A DNA stretch of 35,456 bases. Source: Paenibacillus helianthi. GTDB lineage: Bacteria; Bacillota; Bacilli; Paenibacillales; Paenibacillaceae. The stretch is taken from contig NZ_LVWI01000069.1 of NCBI RefSeq assembly GCF_001909055.1, positions 1-35,456 of the forward strand, read 5' to 3'. The notes under the pieces were generated by a model that was given only the letters and a program-made list of their open reading frames with translations, did not search any database and was not told where the DNA came from. Each line of letters begins with the position of its first letter. Within the stretch, counting starts at the first letter, position 1. The translations under genes and the position numbers were made by a program. Below are positions 34,913-35,456 of this stretch, one piece after another.

Positions 34913-34987
34913 TGGTGACCCGTATGGGATTCGAACCCATGTTACCTCCGTGAAAGGGAGGTGTCTTAACCCCTTGACCAACGGGCC
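34913..34987 (-). tRNA. tRNA-Glu(UUC)
   Basis: Acceptor GGCCCGT with ACGGGTC, anticodon TTC in CTTTCAC and encoded CCA. Confidence 0.95.
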
Positions 34988-34998
34988 TAAAAAACTTG

Positions 34999-35074
34999 TG
35001 GAGCTCTCAACCGGATTCGAACCGGTGACCTCTTCCTTACCATGGAAGCACTCTACCTACTGAGCTATGAGAGC
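34999..35074 (-). tRNA. tRNA-Thr(GGU)
   Basis: Acceptor GCTCTCA with TGAGAGC, anticodon GGT in ATGGTAA and encoded CCA. Confidence 0.95.
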
Positions 35075-35075
35075 A

Positions 35076-35151
35076 TGGCTCCCCGAACAGGACTCGAACC
35101 TGTGACAACTCGATTAACAGTCGAGTGCTCTACCAACTGAGCTATCAGGGA
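35076..35151 (-). tRNA. tRNA-Asn(GUU)
   Basis: Acceptor TCCCTGA with TCGGGGA, anticodon GTT in CTGTTAA and encoded CCA. It is the first tRNA after 5S rRNA. Confidence 0.95.
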
Positions 35152-35157
35152 ATATCC

Positions 35158-35272
35158 GCTTGGCGGCGTCCTACTCTCCCAGGACCCTTCGGTCCAAGTA
35201 CCATCGGCGCTGGAGGGCTTAACGGTCGTGTTCGGGATGGGTACGCGTGGAACCCCTCCGCTATCGCCACCA
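35158..35272 (-). rRNA. 5S ribosomal RNA
   Basis: On the minus strand it begins TGGTGGCGATAGCGGAGGGG, contains CCCATCCCGAACACG and ends GGACGCCGCCAAGC, the standard Bacillota 5S. The exact ends may be off by one or two bases. Confidence 0.95.
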
Positions 35273-35421
35273 AACGGGCATTTGCGGTGCAAATGCATCA
35301 TTCAGGTCTCAGCATCGCCAAATGCTGAAAACAAATCTTTTTCATTTAACCTCTTGGGCCTCATGAATCAGAACTTGATTCCTGAAAACTGAATCCGAAA
35401 CGAATCTGCGTTTTATGATTT

Positions 35422-35456
35422 GGATAAGCCCTCGACCGATTAGTATTGGTCAGCTC
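35422..35456 (-). rRNA. 23S ribosomal RNA, 3' end only
   Basis: The minus strand from the window edge reads GAGCTGACCAATACTAATCG and then GGTCGAGGGCTTATCC, the conserved 3' terminus of 23S. The roughly 150-bp spacer to 5S (35273-35421) holds two small hairpins, CATTTGC/GCAAATG and CAGCA/TGCTG, probably processing signals. Confidence 0.93.

Noticed and set aside
34284..35328. Short open frames in the tRNA/5S region
   Set aside because: They translate tRNA and rRNA sequence and have no coding support.

Overview
The window looks like a Bacillota chromosome, most probably Paenibacillus or a close relative. The evidence is the sigW-rsiW-cdaA-cdaR-glmM-glmS gene order known from Bacillales, a glmS ribozyme upstream of glmS, CcpA-type cre boxes, MalFG- and LplABC/YesM-style sugar-uptake genes typical of Paenibacillus, and a 23S-5S-tRNA tail of an rRNA operon. 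Everything here was read by eye, with no database search.

Left arm (1-11.3 kb). A secreted protein with about five near-identical 100-residue bacterial Ig-like repeats runs off the left edge. A 56-residue membrane protein follows, then a 1470-residue signalling protein (kinase C-lobe, AAA ATPase, helical repeats, GAF, LuxR HTH). Next comes a MacB-like ATPase-permease fusion, divergent from an OmpR-type response regulator and histidine kinase. The divergent region carries direct repeats that could link the two.

Sugar region (11.3-18.7 kb, minus strand). An intact operon encodes a lipoprotein sugar-binding protein, two MalF/MalG-type permeases and a cytoplasmic GH43 glycosidase. A cre box lies just downstream of the putative -10, which suggests CcpA repression. 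Upstream lies the wreck of a second uptake system: a YesM-type kinase fused out of frame to the tail of an LplC-type permease, the permease tail with two further one-base frameshifts, and an LplA-type binding protein with its middle deleted. Its own cre box survives.

Accessory island (about 18.7-22.05 kb). A visibly AT-richer segment holds an ABC-F ATPase and a nucleoside-phosphorylase-family gene. Between them is a 160-bp element that can fold into a branched structure and has terminal inverted repeats. Short shared boundary sequences sit upstream of both genes. The arrangement recalls integron cassettes although no integrase is visible, and it is the best candidate here for something undescribed.

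Core region (22-33.4 kb, minus strand). The sigW/rsiW envelope-stress pair, cdaA-cdaR (c-di-AMP synthesis), glmM and glmS (UDP-GlcNAc precursor supply) and ppc (anaplerosis) lie here. glmS has its own promoter, TTGCCA-N17-TATAAT, about 50 nt before the ribozyme cleavage site. A perfect TGAAAC-N16-CGTA ECF-type promoter lies after sigW and before rsiW, so the sigma factor may drive its antagonist more than itself.

Right end (34-35.5 kb). Twelve tRNA genes, 5S rRNA and the last bases of 23S rRNA are on the minus strand, with a terminator after the last tRNA. The duplicated tRNA-Pro(UGG) genes are identical, and a tRNA-Gln with a CUG anticodon is present.
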